A stretch of 64,000 bases of DNA from an uncultured Trueperaceae bacterium (GTDB taxonomy: Bacteria > Deinococcota > Deinococci > Deinococcales > Trueperaceae): positions 1 through 64,000 of the forward strand of contig CALMXZ010000002.1 of assembly GCA_937873495.1 (NCBI GenBank), in the 5' to 3' direction. Shown piece after piece: positions 33,042 through 41,614 of the stretch. The position numbers and the translations under genes were made by a program. Within the stretch, counting starts at the first letter, position 1. Each line of letters begins with the position of its first letter. The notes beneath the pieces are model-generated. The model was given only the letters and a program-made list of their open reading frames with translations. It had not been told where the DNA came from and ran no database searches.

Positions 33042-34187
33042 ATGGCCTCGGGAAGCATGAGTTCGGGAGCCCCGCGCCCAGAGACCGAGGTCGCCGGGCC
33101 TCCAGCCACTGCGAGCTCCGGGCTGAGCGACGAGCAAGCCGTCGAGCTGGTCAGGCGGTCCGTGGTCACGGCGAGCCTCTCGGGCGGCGAACGGCCGCTC
33201 GCCGAGTACCTCGTCGGCGCCGTGGCCGGCAGCGCCTCGGAGGCGTTCGTGGACGAGGCCGGCAACGCCGTGGCCGTTTGGGGCGCGGGGCCGCGTCGCG
33301 TGACCTTCCTCGGCCACCTCGACACGGTGGCGGGCGAGATACCAGTGCGCGTGGAGGACGGCGTGCTGCACGGCAGGGGTTCGGTGGACGCGAAGGGCAG
33401 CCTGTGCGCGGCGCTCGCGGCCGCCACGCGCGCGCCGAGCACGGTGTGGGACCGCCTCACCTTCACGTTCATCGGGGCGGTAGAAGAGGAGGCGCCGAGC
33501 AGCAAGGGGGCCTGGCACGCCATGGCGGCGTACCCGCGCCCCGACCTCCTCGTCGTGGGCGAGCCGAGCGGTTGGGAGCGCTACACGCTCGGCTACAAGG
33601 GGAGGCTGGGCGTCAAGCTCACGGCTCGGTGCGCCAACGCCCACTCCGCTCGCGAAGACGCGAGCGCGGCGGAACTCGTAGTGGACGCCTACACGCGGCT
33701 GCGGGAGTGGGTCGGCCAGGACAACGAGGGCGTGGCAGGCCTGTTCGAACGCCTGCAGTTGACGCTGCTCGGCCTCACCTCGGGGGAGGACGGCCTGGAG
33801 GCGTGGTGCGAGGCGCGCGCGAGCCTGCGCGTGCCCCCGCGGTGGACGTGCGCCGGCCTACGCGCCGCAGTGGCGGAGCTCCTGCCGGGTGTGGAGCTGG
33901 AGTTCACGGAGGGCTTGGATGCTCACCGCGCTGACGGCCGGACCGAGCTGGCCAGGGCCTTCCGCGTGGCGGTGCGTTCCCAGGGCGGCAGCCCGGTGCC
34001 GTCGCTGAAGACGGGCACGTCGGACATGAACGTCGTGGCGCCGCATTGGCCCGTTCCGATGCTCGCGTACGGCCCCGGCGACTCCAACCTCGATCACACG
34101 CCGGATGAGCGACTCGACCTCGCCGAGTACCTGAGGGCCGTGCGCGTGTTCGAGCGGGCATTCGCGGAGTTGGCGGGCGTCGGTTGA
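33042..34187 (+). CDS. lysK: [LysW]-lysine hydrolase (M20 metallopeptidase)
   Basis: LysK releases free lysine (or ornithine) from the carrier LysW by zinc-dependent hydrolysis. The 381-residue M20-family protein has the metal-site motifs FLGHLDTVAG, GRGSVDAKGS, the catalytic EEE in IGAVEEEAPSS, and VVGEPSGWERYTLGYKGRLG. The dimerisation lid fills the middle, and the C-terminal metal motif region GTSDMNVVAPHW follows. The first 28 residues are low-complexity. Another in-frame ATG at 33057 is possible. It is the last gene of the lys operon, 37 bases after lysJ. Confidence 0.88.
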   Translation: MASGSMSSGAPRPETEVAGPPATASSGLSDEQAVELVRRSVVTASLSGGERPLAEYLVGAVAGSASEAFVDEAGNAVAVWGAGPRRVTFLGHLDTVAGEIPVRVEDGVLHGRGSVDAKGSLCAALAAATRAPSTVWDRLTFTFIGAVEEEAPSSKGAWHAMAAYPRPDLLVVGEPSGWERYTLGYKGRLGVKLTARCANAHSAREDASAAELVVDAYTRLREWVGQDNEGVAGLFERLQLTLLGLTSGEDGLEAWCEARASLRVPPRWTCAGLRAAVAELLPGVELEFTEGLDAHRADGRTELARAFRVAVRSQGGSPVPSLKTGTSDMNVVAPHWPVPMLAYGPGDSNLDHTPDERLDLAEYLRAVRVFERAFAELAGVG

Positions 34188-34206
34188 ACGCGCTGGACCG
34201 ACGGGT

Positions 34207-34491
34207 CTAGCCGACCTCCAGCGCCACCGCTATCCGGTCGCCCTCGGTGACGCTCTCCGCCAGACGCACCTTGGCCTTGAGCGGCACGACGTAGCGCCCG
34301 TCCTTCGGCCATAGGGCCGTGCGCCACTCCGTTCCGCCGACGCGCACGGTTGCGGGGATCATGCCCCAGCCGTACGTGATGTAGGACGCCATCGCCTTGA
34401 TGGCGGCGCAGTGCTCCTCCGGGACGGTAACGAAGTGGAAAGGCGCCGGTCCGCGCCAGTACCAGACCTCGCCGGTGAACTCGAAGGTCAT
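34207..34491 (-). CDS. DUF1905 family protein
   Basis: A 94-residue small beta-barrel-like protein of the DUF1905 family, recognised by FTGEVWYWRGPAPFHFVTVPEE, the AIKAMASYITYGWGMIPATVRVG core and the final VRLAESVTEGDRIAVALEV. The family has no settled biochemical role. It is often fused or linked to YdeI-like domains. ATG overlaps the stop of the upstream GNAT gene (ATGA), so the two are co-translated. It faces lysK tail to tail with a gap of 19 bases. Confidence 0.8.
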   Translation of the reverse strand: MTFEFTGEVWYWRGPAPFHFVTVPEEHCAAIKAMASYITYGWGMIPATVRVGGTEWRTALWPKDGRYVVPLKAKVRLAESVTEGDRIAVALEVG

Positions 34492-35111
34492 CGCTCGGGA
34501 GCCTCTGCGTGCTCCGTGGCTGGTACGCGTTTCGTCATGACCCAATGATGCATGCCGATCTGCCTGCCCCGCTCGAACCCCTGCTCCTCGAACATGGCGG
34601 TCGTGCCGTTGAAGAGGAAGGAGCTGGAGGTCTTTCGGTTAGTCACGTCCTCTGGGAAGCTCTCGACGAGGCCACCGCCGAGCCTGGCGATCTCCGCTAC
34701 GGCACCGCCGAGGGCGGCCCGCGCCACCCCCTGGTGGCGGTAGCGCTTGTCGACGAAGAAGCACGTGATGCGCCAATCGGGGAGCTCGGCGATCTCCTTG
34801 TCGTAGGCGCGCTTACGGTTGATGGCCTCGAGCTCGGCCCTTGGCCCGAACTGGCACCAGCCCACACACTCAAGGCCGTCGTACACGAGGGCCGCGTGAG
34901 CCCTATCGGTTCGCACCAGCAGCTCTTTCTGGTCCCGGTGGCTCAAGAGGGGGTCGCGGTAGCTCTTGGTGTGGAACGCGACGCACCAACAGCCGCCCCA
35001 GACGCCGTTGTGGCGCTCCACCAGGTCGGCGAAGGCCGGCCATGTATCGACGCCGAGCGGCATGATGGAGAGGCTCGACCCTCGCGCGTCCGCCGGTACG
35101 GTCTGCGCCAC
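34488..35111 (-). CDS. GNAT-family N-acetyltransferase
   Basis: A 207-residue acetyltransferase with the GNAT core. The acetyl-CoA loop is KRYRHQGVARAALGGAVAEIARLG, after the strand DWRITCFFVD. The N-terminus has a cysteine-rich stretch, GVWGGCWCVAFH, seen in a subgroup of GNAT proteins. A second GNAT of the same subgroup, with KQGCWCMAY, occurs at 54.5 kb in this window. The start is a GTG at 35111 with GGAAGG upstream; ATG at 35063 is an alternative. Substrate unknown. Confidence 0.8.
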   Translation of the reverse strand: MAQTVPADARGSSLSIMPLGVDTWPAFADLVERHNGVWGGCWCVAFHTKSYRDPLLSHRDQKELLVRTDRAHAALVYDGLECVGWCQFGPRAELEAINRKRAYDKEIAELPDWRITCFFVDKRYRHQGVARAALGGAVAEIARLGGGLVESFPEDVTNRKTSSSFLFNGTTAMFEEQGFERGRQIGMHHWVMTKRVPATEHAEAPER

Positions 35112-35121
35112 GTTCTTCGAC

Positions 35122-36138
35122 CTACCTTCCACCGAGCAGGGCGTCCATGACCCGCTGCGTCCTGAGGGCGCTCTCGCCCGTGCTCTGGCAAGCGCCCATC
35201 GCGCCAAGGATGTCGGCGACCACGGTCCTGATGAGCGGCTCCTGGATGTGCGGAGGGTGGGGGATTACGCGCTCGAGGACGGCGCCGGCGCCGCGCCTGA
35301 CGCGCACCGGCCCCTCGTCGAAGACGGGCACCTCGATCGCCCCTTCCGTCAGCGTCACGGTCAGGGCGTCTCGGGCCTCGGCCGCCGCGAAGTCCCAGGC
35401 CGCCGTGCCGAGCACGCCGCTGGCGAAGCGCATGCTCGCTACGACCTGGTCCGGCACATCCGACCACGATTGGCGCGTCGCGCTCCAGCCCCGCGTCTCG
35501 GCGACCGGCCCGAGCCAATGATCGAGGAGGTCGAGGCCGTGGCTGCCGAGGTCGAGGAGGAGGCCCGCACCGGCGGCCTCGCGGTCCCAGCGCCAAGCCG
35601 ACCGCGCCTCTCCGACCGGGGCGACGCGCGCCAACGCGAGGTTCACCATGGTCGGCGTTCCGAGGCTGCCGCCCTGGATCAGGTCGCGCACGAACTCGAA
35701 GCGCGGCAAGGCCCTGCGGTAGTACGCCACGTAGAGCGGGACGCCGGTCGCCCGGCACGCCGCCAGCATCTCCTCGCCCTCGGCCGCAGTTCGCGCCATG
35801 GGCTTCTCGACGTAGACGGGCTTGCCGGCCTCGGCCGCGAGCTTCACGTACTCGGCGTGGCTGGAGGGCGGGGTGGCCACGTAGACGGCGTCAACATCGT
35901 CCGCTTCCACTACGGCGCGGGCATCCGTCGTCCACCGCTGCACGCCGTGGCGCGCCGCGTAGTCGCGCGCCTTCTCGGCGTCCCTGCGCATGATCACGGA
36001 CACGGAACTGCTGGGCACGCGCGCGAACGCGGGCCCCGACTTGACCTCCGTGACGTCGCCAGCGCCGATGAAGCCCCAGCGCACCTTCTCGACAGGCTGG
36101 TCGGACACGGCTTCTGGTGGCGTGGCGTCGGCGGCCAC
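35122..36138 (-). CDS. Gfo/Idh/MocA-family oxidoreductase
   Basis: A 338-residue NAD(P)-dependent dehydrogenase of the Gfo/Idh/MocA family, whose members oxidise or reduce sugars and other polyols. The Rossmann start is VRWGFIGAGDVTEVK (about 19-33), and the family EKP motif is in KPVYVEKPMA. The active-site helix region is GAGLLLDLGSHGLDLLDHWLG, with the expected aspartate and histidine. The start is GTG with GAGG upstream. It lies 10 bases ahead of the GNAT gene in the same direction. Substrate not inferable. Confidence 0.87.
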   Translation of the reverse strand: MAADATPPEAVSDQPVEKVRWGFIGAGDVTEVKSGPAFARVPSSSVSVIMRRDAEKARDYAARHGVQRWTTDARAVVEADDVDAVYVATPPSSHAEYVKLAAEAGKPVYVEKPMARTAAEGEEMLAACRATGVPLYVAYYRRALPRFEFVRDLIQGGSLGTPTMVNLALARVAPVGEARSAWRWDREAAGAGLLLDLGSHGLDLLDHWLGPVAETRGWSATRQSWSDVPDQVVASMRFASGVLGTAAWDFAAAEARDALTVTLTEGAIEVPVFDEGPVRVRRGAGAVLERVIPHPPHIQEPLIRTVVADILGAMGACQSTGESALRTQRVMDALLGGR

Positions 36139-36166
36139 TATCTCGACCCTCGCGTGGTCGGCCCGC

Positions 36167-36805
36167 TCATGATGCCTTCGCCACCTGCGAGCCGATCCAC
36201 TCTGGGAGGTACGGCGAGGTGCAACCCTTCGGGACTGGGTAGTCGAGATAGAGGCCGAGGCGCTCCCCGAGGTCGAGGCAGCGCTGCCGGCGTTCCGGGT
36301 CGTAGATGCCGATCATCGCGGCGCAGTAGTTCATGACCCACTGTAGGTCCGGGTCAGCGCCGCCGAGGTCGCGCTCGATGAGCCGCAGGAGCCGCTCCGC
36401 CTCGGCCGTCGAGCTCTTCTGCTGCCGCATGAGCCGCGCCTTGAACGACCAGAAGAGCCGCCGTCGCATGAGGGACCGGCTTTCCAGCCACCCGTCCATG
36501 CTCGGGTGCAGCTTCTTGGCCGCCATCAGTTGGTTGGCCAGCAGCCACTCGCCCACCTTGCCCTGCTCCGCTCTGTCCAGCGTCTCGATGTCGACCAGGA
36601 GGCGCTCCAAGTAGTCGGGCGTCAGGCTCTTACGGTCCATGATGAGGATGGCGACCAGCTTCGAGTTGACGTTGGCCTCCTGCCACAGGCGCTCCGCCAG
36701 CTCCTGGTCGGTGCCGATGCGCTTCGCGATCTCGCGCAGCTTGCCCATCAGGGTCGTTGGGGAGTCGAGGGCCTGCCGTACGGCGGGGTCGAGGGTCTTC
36801 GCCAT
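36167..36805 (-). CDS. AlkD-like DNA alkylation repair protein (HEAT-like)
   Basis: A 212-residue all-helical protein like the AlkC/AlkD DNA glycosylases, which remove alkylated bases using HEAT-like repeats. Suggestive stretches are [56 protein letters not shown] and [20 protein letters not shown] near the C-terminus. These resemble the group of short AlkD relatives. Catalytic residues cannot be assigned by eye. It is divergent from the SDR gene with only 30 bases between starts, and the two -10 regions overlap. Confidence 0.72.
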   Translation of the reverse strand: MAKTLDPAVRQALDSPTTLMGKLREIAKRIGTDQELAERLWQEANVNSKLVAILIMDRKSLTPDYLERLLVDIETLDRAEQGKVGEWLLANQLMAAKKLHPSMDGWLESRSLMRRRLFWSFKARLMRQQKSSTAEAERLLRLIERDLGGADPDLQWVMNYCAAMIGIYDPERRQRCLDLGERLGLYLDYPVPKGCTSPYLPEWIGSQVAKAS

Positions 36806-36835
36806 GGTTCTTCGCATAGTAGTATCCTCCGCGCC

Positions 36836-37615
36836 ATGGCAAAGCGCGTACACGGCTCCACCGGGCGGGTCGCACTCGTCACGGGCGGCGCGAGCGGCAT
36901 CGGAGCCGCCTGCGCCGTGCGGCTCCTCGCCGACGGGCTCGATGTCGTCATAGCCGATCGCGACGCAGAGGCTGCTGGGGAGCTGGCCTCACGCCTCGGC
37001 TGTCGGGCGGTAGTGGCGAACCTGGCGAAGCGGGAGGGCTGCGCGGACGCTGTCGCCGAGACCCTCGAGCTGGCCGGTGCCCTCGATGTCGTCGTCGCCA
37101 ACGCCGGTTATCAACACATCGAGGCCCTGAGCACTTTCCCGGAAGACAAGTGGGACGACATGCTGGCCCTCATGCTCACGGGGCCGTTCCTGTTGACCAA
37201 GTACGCCTGGGAAGCCCTCACGCGCAGCGGTAACGGTCGTCTCATCTACATGGGCAGCGCTCACAGCCTCACGGCGAGTCCGTTCAAGGGCGCTTACGTC
37301 ACGGCCAAGCACGGCCTCGTCGGCCTTGCCCGCGTCGCCGCCCTGGAGGGCGGCCAGTACGGCATAACCGCCAACGTGGTGGCGCCGGCCTACGTGCGCA
37401 CGCCGCTTGTCGCCGGGCAGATAGCGGACCAGGCGCGCACGCGCGGGATCTCACCCGAGGAGGTGGAAAGCAAGGTGTTCCTGGAGAACACCGCCGTCAA
37501 GCGCCTGCTCGAGCCTGCCGACGTGGCGGCGCTCGTCAGCTACCTGGCCTCGGAGGCGGCCTGGGGCGTGACCGGCAGCGTGCAGAGCATCGACCTCGGG
37601 TGGACGGCGCGCTGA
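36836..37615 (+). CDS. short-chain dehydrogenase, 3-hydroxybutyrate dehydrogenase-like
   Basis: A 259-residue NAD(P)-binding SDR with the cofactor loop VTGGASGIG (about 16-24), NAG in [10 protein letters not shown], and the catalytic Ser141, Tyr154 and Lys158. The spacing and wording ([31 protein letters not shown] split, and [13 protein letters not shown]) resemble D-3-hydroxybutyrate dehydrogenases. That would link it to ketone-body or PHB metabolism; the nearby secreted esterase has some depolymerase-like look. A -10 box TATCCT lies 7 bases before the ATG, pointing to a leaderless mRNA. Confidence 0.85.
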   Translation: MAKRVHGSTGRVALVTGGASGIGAACAVRLLADGLDVVIADRDAEAAGELASRLGCRAVVANLAKREGCADAVAETLELAGALDVVVANAGYQHIEALSTFPEDKWDDMLALMLTGPFLLTKYAWEALTRSGNGRLIYMGSAHSLTASPFKGAYVTAKHGLVGLARVAALEGGQYGITANVVAPAYVRTPLVAGQIADQARTRGISPEEVESKVFLENTAVKRLLEPADVAALVSYLASEAAWGVTGSVQSIDLGWTAR

Positions 37616-37699
37616 GGTCATAGGCCGACCAAAGGCGTGGCGCAACGACGGCGATCCCATCCCGGGTCCGCGGCTTAAGCGGTCGGCTCGGCTCCCGAT

Positions 37700-38563
37700 T
37701 CAGCGCGTGTGGGCCAGCAGCCAGTCGTAGATGCTCACGGAGTAAGGGTCGCGTTCCGCGCTGACCGCGCTGGAGTGCATGCCGCTCAGGTCGTAGGTGC
37801 GCGACCAGGAGTCGTGGCCGATCCCGGTGTAGACGGTCAGCTTGGCGCGCTCGGTCGGGGCGGGGGAGCAGGCGTTCATGGCGTCGACCATGGCGACAGA
37901 CTGGTCGACCACGACGACGTCGTCGGCGTCGCCGTGGAAGGCCCACACGGGCACTTCCGTCATCCCGCAGGCGAGCTTCGGGTTCCCGCCCCCGGCGATG
38001 GGCACCGCCGCGGCCACCAGGCCCTGGTACTTCTCGAGGTAGCGCCACGTCGTGTAACCCCCGGCGCTGAGGCCCGTCAGGTAGACGCGCGCCGGGTCGA
38101 CCCGGTAGGTCGCCAGCAACGTCTCCAGGAACGCCTGGACCTCGTCGGCGCTCGGCGAGCCGCTGGCCGATTGCGGCGAGACGACGATGAAGGGCACCTT
38201 GGTCGCGTCCAACCAGCCGCCGCTCTCGATGAGCCGCGGCGGCCCATTGCGCAGCACCAAGGGCAGGTCGGTGGTGCCGTTACCCCTCTCGCCGATGCCG
38301 TGGAAGAACACCAACAGCGGGTAGGTGCGGCGTCCGCTGGTCGCGTAGCTGGCCGGTAGGTACTCGTAGTACCCCATGTCGGCGTCGCCGCTGTCGAGCG
38401 GGCGGGGCGTCTGCCGACCCGCCTCGCTCTCCTCGGGGAGCTGGCTCGGCGGGCTGGAGCAGCCGGCGAGCAGCAGGAGCAGCAGCAGCCCGCCGCCCCA
38501 AACCAGCGAGCGGTGCTTGGCCTCTGGTCGCGGTTCGTTGCGTGCCGGCCGGGTCTCTCCCAT
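37700..38563 (-). CDS. lipoprotein alpha/beta hydrolase (esterase/depolymerase-like)
   Basis: A 287-residue exported esterase. Residues 1-36 form a signal peptide with lipobox LLAGC, so it should be membrane-anchored outside. The hydrolase part has the oxyanion region VFFHGIGERG, the nucleophile in TGLSAGGYTTW, an aspartate in FHGDADDVV and the histidine in GIGHDSWSRT. This resembles the PHB-depolymerase and prolyl-oligopeptidase-like groups. A -10-like GATACT sits 7 bases before the ATG, consistent with leaderless transcription. The long in-frame region upstream of this ATG is not protein-like. Confidence 0.83.
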   Translation of the reverse strand: MGETRPARNEPRPEAKHRSLVWGGGLLLLLLLAGCSSPPSQLPEESEAGRQTPRPLDSGDADMGYYEYLPASYATSGRRTYPLLVFFHGIGERGNGTTDLPLVLRNGPPRLIESGGWLDATKVPFIVVSPQSASGSPSADEVQAFLETLLATYRVDPARVYLTGLSAGGYTTWRYLEKYQGLVAAAVPIAGGGNPKLACGMTEVPVWAFHGDADDVVVVDQSVAMVDAMNACSPAPTERAKLTVYTGIGHDSWSRTYDLSGMHSSAVSAERDPYSVSIYDWLLAHTR

Positions 38564-38763
38564 GTGCCGCAGTATCCGCCCCGACGCGGCGCCAAGGCTG
38601 TCAGTTTGCGCACGCTCGGGTGAGCGAGCCACGGTGAGTGAGCACGCGGAACTCGCCACCGAGCCTCGCGCCCGTACGTGCGGCGCATGGAACAGCGTCG
38701 ATCCGATCGCAGTCGCTAGGACGCCTCGCGTCCGTACGCGCGTCTGAGGGATGAGTCTTCGGG

Positions 38764-39576
38764 TCAGTCGCCCGCTTCCGCCTCGTTCGATGGCGGAGGC
38801 GAGCCTGCACGGTGCCAAGCGATGTAGTCGACCGCTACCGGTCCGGCCCCTGCTTGTCGCAGCGCGGCGTTCGCCTTGCCGCGGTGGTACTGGCCGTGGA
38901 GGAACAGGTGATGGAGGATGTCGCGGAGTTCGGTGGTGAACGCGCCACTACTGGCCTGATAGCTGACTGGTCGAGCTAGATCGGCGGCGCTGGCGCCCGT
39001 CACCAGGTGCTCGAGCGCGTCGTCGATGCGGCGACCGGCGCTCGCCAGCTCAGCCACTCCCAACGCCGGCCAGACCGCCAGCGAGGGGCTCCTACCCTCG
39101 ATGCGCGCTAGCCAGGTCTCTTGTGCCCCGCGTACGTGGGCCAGCTCTCTGAGGGCCTCGGGTACCGGCGTCACCTGGGTCCTCGATGCCCCCAACAGGG
39201 CGGCGTCGGCCCAAGCGCCGTGCCGTTGCAGCGAGATGAGGTGCGAGGCGGGGCCCGGCTGGGTTCCCTCGGCCGATCCCGCCACGACCGGTCCGCCCCG
39301 TGCGCGAGGCGAGGTCTCCACGTGCAGCTCGAAGCCGGCGATCAGCGGGCGGCCGCGTGCGATGGCGGCGCGTACGGACGGAAGCTGTAGCGACGCCTCG
39401 TGGCTCGCCCGGTCGGTCCAGACCTCAGTCACCCATACGACGTCCGGGTCGGTGACGTCTACCGCGACCAGGTACTCCACGCACCCCGGCATCTCGCCCG
39501 AGCCGCTGGTGAGGATCTCGGCCAACTCTTCCGCACGGCCGGTAACGGCCCGGATCTTGCCTATCAAGCCGAACAT
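38764..39576 (-). CDS. fusion of ABM monooxygenase-like and DinB-like domains
   Basis: A 270-residue two-domain protein. Residues 1-90 look like an antibiotic-biosynthesis monooxygenase (ABM) ferredoxin-like domain (MFGLIGKIRAVTGRAEEL, VWVTEVWTD). Residues 112-260 look like a DinB/DUF664 four-helix bundle, which carries a metal-binding histidine triad; LRDILHHLFLHGQYHRGKANAAL has the expected H-x-x-H-type pattern near the end. A linker of about 20 residues joins them. DinB members often act as thiol-dependent transferases. A -10 box TAGACT lies 6 bases before the ATG. No partner gene is evident. Confidence 0.78.
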   Translation of the reverse strand: MFGLIGKIRAVTGRAEELAEILTSGSGEMPGCVEYLVAVDVTDPDVVWVTEVWTDRASHEASLQLPSVRAAIARGRPLIAGFELHVETSPRARGGPVVAGSAEGTQPGPASHLISLQRHGAWADAALLGASRTQVTPVPEALRELAHVRGAQETWLARIEGRSPSLAVWPALGVAELASAGRRIDDALEHLVTGASAADLARPVSYQASSGAFTTELRDILHHLFLHGQYHRGKANAALRQAGAGPVAVDYIAWHRAGSPPPSNEAEAGD

Positions 39577-39697
39577 GGCCGCAGTCTAGCCGACGGGCTG
39601 CGATCACTCACGGGCGCGTGGGAGCGCGCGGCCTCGGTCGATGATGCTCCCCCCGCCGATCGCCCACGCGCGCTGGGCGCGGAGCCTCTTCCCGCCG

Positions 39698-40498
39698 TCA
39701 CTCTCCCCGGTGATGCCTACCGATGGGCAGCATGTGCGGCCGCCCGGAGAGCGGGTCGGCGATGATCCGACACTCCATGCCGAACAGCGTCTTCACCGTC
39801 ACCTCGTTCAGGACCTCGGACGGCGCCCCGCTGACGCAGAGCCGGCCGGAGGAGATGGCCACGAGGCGGTCGGCGTAGCGGGCGGCCAGGTTGAGGTCGT
39901 GGAGCACCATGACGATGGTCGTGCCGCGCGCCCGGTTCAGGTCGGTGAGCAGGTCAAGGACCTCGACCTGGTGGCTGATGTCAAGGAACGTCGTCGGCTC
40001 GTCCAGGAGCAGGATGTCCGTGCCCTGGGCGAGCGCCATGGCGATCCAGACGCGTTGGCGCTGCCCGCCCGAGAGCTCGTCGACCGGGCGGTCGGCGAGA
40101 TCGACGGTGCGCGTGGCCTCCATGGCGGCGGCGACCGCTTCGTCGTCCTGCTTGCTCCAGCGCGAGAAGACGCCGTGGTGCGGATGCCGTCCGCGCCCGA
40201 TGAGGTCGGCGACGGTGATCCCTTCCGGGGCAAGCGGCGACTGGGGGAGGAGCCCCAGCGTTCGCGCCAGCTGTTTGGTAGGGGTCTGGTGCACGGCTTT
40301 TCCGTCCAACAGCACCCGGCCCTTGCTCGGCGTGAGGAGGCGTGACATGGCGCGCAGGAGCGTCGACTTGCCGGACGCGTTGGCGCCGACTATGGCCGTG
40401 ACCTTGCCGGGGAGCAGTTCGAGGTCGATGCCCTCCAGAACCTGCCTGTCGCCGTACCCGGCGACTAGGTCCTCGACGAGCAGAGTGTGGTTCGTCAC
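39698..40498 (-). CDS. iron-siderophore ABC transporter ATP-binding protein
   Basis: A 266-residue ABC ATPase of the FecE/FepC type that drives ferric siderophore import. It has Walker A GANASGKST (about 38-46), the signature [17 protein letters not shown], Walker B ILLLDEPTTFLD and the switch histidine in VLHDLNLAARY. GTG overlaps the stop of the upstream permease gene (GTGA). It is the last gene of the operon binding protein-permease-permease-ATPase. Confidence 0.93.
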   Translation of the reverse strand: MTNHTLLVEDLVAGYGDRQVLEGIDLELLPGKVTAIVGANASGKSTLLRAMSRLLTPSKGRVLLDGKAVHQTPTKQLARTLGLLPQSPLAPEGITVADLIGRGRHPHHGVFSRWSKQDDEAVAAAMEATRTVDLADRPVDELSGGQRQRVWIAMALAQGTDILLLDEPTTFLDISHQVEVLDLLTDLNRARGTTIVMVLHDLNLAARYADRLVAISSGRLCVSGAPSEVLNEVTVKTLFGMECRIIADPLSGRPHMLPIGRHHRGE

Positions 40499-41607
40499 CA
40501 GGTGCCTCCCCCGCGGTTCGAGCGGACTATCAGGTAGATGAGGTATGGCGCCCCGAGGGCGCCGGTGATGACCCCGACGGGGTAACGGCTGGGTAACAGG
40601 AACTGGCCGCAGTAGTCGGCGACGAGCACCAGGAGCGCGCCGACCAGCGCCGCCGGGAGGAGCAGCGAGCCGTTGCGGCCGACGATGCGAGCCGCCAGCG
40701 GACCGGCGAGGAAAGCCACGAAGGAGATGGGACCGGCGGCGGCCGTCGCGAAGGCGACGAGCCCGGTGGCCGCGATCAGCACGGTCACGCGGGTGGGGGC
40801 CACGCGCACGCCGAGGGCCGCGGCCGCGTCGTCGCCCATGCGCAGCGCCTCGAGGTCGCGGCTGCGGGAGAGCAGGACGGCTCCGAACACCGGCAACGCG
40901 TATAGAACGGGCATGATCCTGCCCCACGACGCCCCGTTGACGCTGCCGGCCAGCCAGCGCATGGCCTCCTGCATGTTCCACTCGCCGGCCTCGCTGAGCG
41001 AGTAGGCGATCACGCTCTCGAGCAGCGCGGCGACGCCGATACCGACGAGGATGAGGCGCGTGCCGCTGGCGCCCCCTCGGTACGAGAGCAGGTAGATGAG
41101 GAGCGCCACCCCAAGGCTCACGCCGATCGCGACGGTGGAGACGGCCGCCCCGCCCAAGGAGAAGAACACGATGCCGACCACGGCCGCCGCGCTGGCGCCG
41201 TAGCTGATGCCGATGATGTCCGGGCTCGCCAAGGGGTTCCTGAGCAGCGTCTGGTACGCCGCCCCGCCGAAGCCGAAGGAGCAGCCTGCCAGCACCGAGA
41301 GCACCGCCCTCGGCAAACGCAGTCGTCCGACCGTGAAGCTCACGCCTGGCACGTCATCGCCGAGCAGCACCCGCCACACGTCGCCTGGTGGCACGAACGA
41401 CTGGCCCAGCATGAGCGTGAGGGCGAAGACGAGGCAGAGCAGTACCACCAGTAGCGCGATGAGGGCCGCGCGACGGCTCACTCTGCGACGCCTGGAGGCG
41501 GACAGGTCCTCTGCGAGCGGCCGTGCCAGGGTCGCGGTGGGCGAGGCGCTGCCGTCGGCGGCCGTGAAGCTCGAACCGGCGGTGGACGGAGAGGAGCCGG
41601 CGGTCAC
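40495..41607 (-). CDS. iron-siderophore ABC transporter permease (FecCD family)
   Basis: A 370-residue permease with about nine or ten membrane helices and a polar N-terminal tail of 45 residues. FecCD landmarks are RLPRAVLSVLAGCSFGFGGAAYQTLLRNPLA split, SPDIIGISYGAS, and GPISFVAFLAGPLAARIVG (the ATPase-contact region). The C-terminal helix pair is followed by ITGALGAPYLIYLIVR. The start is GTG, only 7 bases after the other permease. It pairs with that permease to form a heterodimeric channel. Confidence 0.93.
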   Translation of the reverse strand: MTAGSSPSTAGSSFTAADGSASPTATLARPLAEDLSASRRRRVSRRAALIALLVVLLCLVFALTLMLGQSFVPPGDVWRVLLGDDVPGVSFTVGRLRLPRAVLSVLAGCSFGFGGAAYQTLLRNPLASPDIIGISYGASAAAVVGIVFFSLGGAAVSTVAIGVSLGVALLIYLLSYRGGASGTRLILVGIGVAALLESVIAYSLSEAGEWNMQEAMRWLAGSVNGASWGRIMPVLYALPVFGAVLLSRSRDLEALRMGDDAAAALGVRVAPTRVTVLIAATGLVAFATAAAGPISFVAFLAGPLAARIVGRNGSLLLPAALVGALLVLVADYCGQFLLPSRYPVGVITGALGAPYLIYLIVRSNRGGGTW

Positions 41608-41614
41608 GGTTCGA

